This document shows positions 6,170 to 7,748 of a DNA stretch of 7,748 nt, piece by piece. Source of the DNA: Haloferacaceae archaeon (GTDB lineage Archaea; Halobacteriota; Halobacteria; Halobacteriales; Haloferacaceae). Position 1 is the stretch's first letter; every line of letters begins with the position of its first letter. The notes under the pieces are model-generated. The model worked only from the letters and a program-made list of their open reading frames with translations. It ran no database searches and was not told the DNA's origin. The stretch spans positions 1 through 7,748 of the forward strand of contig JAQCMZ010000511.1 in assembly GCA_028274825.1 (NCBI GenBank), given 5' to 3'. The position numbers and the translations under genes are program-made.

Positions 6170-7521
6170 GCCAGCACACAGTCACGACAGCAGACGACGC
6201 GACCGACCGAGAACCGATGGTACAGGTGCGCAACCTGAAGACGTATTACGAGGATAGCGGCCTTTTCAACGACCGCCCGGTCAAAGCCGTCGATGGTGTC
6301 AGTTTCGATATCTATCGCGGTGAGTCGATCGGATTGGTCGGGGAGTCTGGCTGTGGGAAAACCACACTCGGTCGGACGCTCATCCAACTCGAGAACGCGA
6401 CTGGTGGGCGAGTCCTCTTCGATGGGACAGATATCACCGAACTACGGGGCGATGACCTGTATGAGTGGCGACAGAACGCTCAGATGGTGTTTCAGGACCC
6501 GGATTCGAGTCTCAACGACCGAATGACGGTCGGCGAAATCATTCGAGAACCGCTCGACGTTCACGAGTGGGAGACACCTCGTGACCGTCGGAATCGGGTG
6601 AAGCGGTTACTCGATCAGGTCGGACTCGCGGCCGAACACTACTACCGATATCCACACCAGTTTTCCGGTGGCCAGCGACAGCGAATCGGTATCGCCCGCA
6701 CTCTCGCGCTGAATCCTGACTTTATTGTTCTCGACGAGCCGGTGTCGGCGCTCGATGTATCCGTCCAGGCAGAGATCATCAATCTCCTCGAAGAACTGCA
6801 AGCCGAGTTCGATCTCACGTATCTGTTCATCGCTCACGATCTGTCTGTCGTCGAGCACATCTGCGACCGTGTCGCGGTGATGTACCTCGGACATCTCATG
6901 GAGATCGGCCCTGCAGCGACGCTGTTCGACTCTCCCGCGAATCCGTACACACACGCCCTATTGTCTGCGATCCCGGCTCCAGATCCGACACAGCGCCGTG
7001 ATCGAATCACCCTTCACGGGACACCACCGAACCCGCGATACCCGCCGACAGGCTGTCCGTTCAGTACTCGCTGTCCAGCACGGATCCGGCCGGACGAATA
7101 CAAGGATCTCGCCGACGAGGTCTGGGACGGAATCAACGCGCTCCGAGAGATTCTTCGCGAGCGGATTCGAGCGACCCGGTCGATTCGCGAGCGAGTCCGC
7201 AAACGCGTCGGATTAGAGACGCGCTTCGCCACGATGACCGAGACGTACGAGCAACTGTTTGGCAACCTCGCCATCCCTGGTGAAGTTGAGACGACGCTGC
7301 GCGATATCGTCGATCTCGCTGCAGAGGAAAACGAGAGTGACGCACTCAATCGACTTAATGACGCGTTCGGCAGCGTCTGTGACGGGATCGACCCCGACGA
7401 CGGTGCCGAGCCAGTCGAGCCCGAATTTTTCACCGTCGGAGAGTCCGGCCGACTGAGCTACTGTCATCGACATGATTCAGAGTACAAACCGACTCGAGAC
7501 GTGATCGACGAGCGCACCTGA
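6166..7521 (+). CDS. dppF: Peptide-family ABC transporter ATP-binding protein, DppF/OppF type
   Basis: Second ATPase of the importer, 451 residues against about 320-340 in bacterial relatives. Motifs are Walker A GESGCGKT (59-66), Q-loop MVFQDP (Gln110), signature SGGQRQR (167-173), Walker B IVLDEP (Glu191), D-loop SALD (194-197) and switch His224. The oligo_HPY region follows (NPYTHALLSAIP, 259-270). Cys297 and Cys303 (GCPFSTRC) form the usual first half of the C-terminal cysteine cluster, but the third cysteine comes only at 405 and the fourth at 433. About 95-100 helical residues lie between (about 308-404), including a very Arg-rich stretch (327-348) unlike the acidic rest. The segment spacing x5, x101, x27 suggests an insertion that keeps the four cysteines. 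The start overlaps the dppD stop; the next gene begins one base after the stop. Confidence 0.95.
   Translation: MSQHTVTTADDATDREPMVQVRNLKTYYEDSGLFNDRPVKAVDGVSFDIYRGESIGLVGESGCGKTTLGRTLIQLENATGGRVLFDGTDITELRGDDLYEWRQNAQMVFQDPDSSLNDRMTVGEIIREPLDVHEWETPRDRRNRVKRLLDQVGLAAEHYYRYPHQFSGGQRQRIGIARTLALNPDFIVLDEPVSALDVSVQAEIINLLEELQAEFDLTYLFIAHDLSVVEHICDRVAVMYLGHLMEIGPAATLFDSPANPYTHALLSAIPAPDPTQRRDRITLHGTPPNPRYPPTGCPFSTRCPARIRPDEYKDLADEVWDGINALREILRERIRATRSIRERVRKRVGLETRFATMTETYEQLFGNLAIPGEVETTLRDIVDLAAEENESDALNRLNDAFGSVCDGIDPDDGAEPVEPEFFTVGESGRLSYCHRHDSEYKPTRDVIDERT
7154..7193 (+). repeat. Short in-frame repeat in the dppF insertion
   Basis: TTCGCGAGCG occurs at 7154-7163 and again at 7184-7193, 30 bases apart. 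It encodes a ten-residue imperfect repeat, LRERIR then IRERVR, in the Arg-rich helix of the inserted region. This may be a small internal duplication of helical turns. Confidence 0.5.
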
Positions 7522-7522
7522 G

Positions 7523-7748
7523 ATGGAGACCACTGGACAGCAAGCTGTCGCCGTCGCTCGGGTGTGGCTCGGTGGCGTCACATACGCACACCTGGTCGCC
7601 GGTGTCGTGACCGCCGGGTCGGTCACGCTCGGACTCGCGACCGGCGGTGGCTTCATCCGGGGGAAACGACTGGTGTTCGTCTGCGGGTGGCTGTTGATTG
7701 GATACGGAACGATTCGTTTGTGGCCCCGTCTGGCTGAAGAACCCAGCC
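7523..7748 (+). CDS. Small membrane protein, unknown function (3' end beyond window)
   Basis: The reading frame from ATG 7523 is open for 75 codons to the right edge, so the gene is incomplete here. The product starts METTGQQAVAVARVWLGG and has two likely membrane helices, at about 17-42 (glycine-rich, ending LGLATGGG) and about 47-67 (LVFVCGWLLIGYGTIRLWP). A short basic stretch, RGKR, lies between them. It begins one base after the dppF stop, which suggests coupled translation with the transporter. I recall similar small two-helix proteins in haloarchaea but cannot assign a named family or role with confidence. It is not a standard component of this transporter class. Confidence 0.75.
   Translation, partial: METTGQQAVAVARVWLGGVTYAHLVAGVVTAGSVTLGLATGGGFIRGKRLVFVCGWLLIGYGTIRLWPRLAEEPS

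Noticed and set aside
7060..7521. A separate gene fused to, or starting within, the end of dppF
   Set aside because: The frame is continuous and the four-cysteine pattern spans the inserted part, so it reads as an insertion within one protein.

Overview
The window reads as one operon from a halophilic archaeon of the class Halobacteria. Signs of this are the strongly acidic proteins (for example the Asp/Glu/Ser-rich tether of the binding protein and the ETETDTDTDTD tract of the first ATPase), a twin-arginine signal peptide joined to a lipobox, GC-rich third codon positions, and Shine-Dalgarno-like GGTGA/GAGGTG sites next to starts with no obvious leader. I cannot name the genus.

Layout, all on the + strand: a solute-binding lipoprotein (27-1883), a 106-base spacer, a DppB-type permease (1990-3060), a DppC-type permease with a long extra N-terminal membrane region (3057-4796), a DppD-type ATPase (4796-6169), a DppF-type ATPase (6166-7521), and the first 75 codons of a small membrane protein that runs off the right edge (7523-7748). 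From dppB on, every gene overlaps or abuts the next (ATGA, TGATG, ATGA, TGAGATG), so translation is probably coupled. The five complete genes form a full peptide/opine/nickel-family ABC importer: the lipoprotein captures substrate outside the cell, DppB and DppC form the channel, and DppD and DppF hydrolyse ATP. Substrate cannot be read from sequence; the dpp symbols are family names only.

The most striking point is the binding protein. The piece that normally ends an SBP_bac_5 protein (the helix leading to the PLYH motif and the final strands) lies at its N-terminus, between the lipoprotein tether and the normal beginning of the domain. The C-terminus stops just where that piece would normally follow. 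The gene therefore looks like a naturally circularly permuted substrate-binding protein, with a 14-base near-identical repeat at the two ends of the main body. Other departures from the compact bacterial family plan are about 240 extra residues with several membrane segments in DppC, an insertion of about 95 residues between Walker A and the Q-loop of DppD, and an insertion of about 95-100 residues that splits the C-terminal cysteine cluster of DppF. These three may be common in haloarchaeal relatives, which I cannot check here. No RNA gene, CRISPR array, transposon or terminator was seen, and no stretch over 300 bases lacks a gene.
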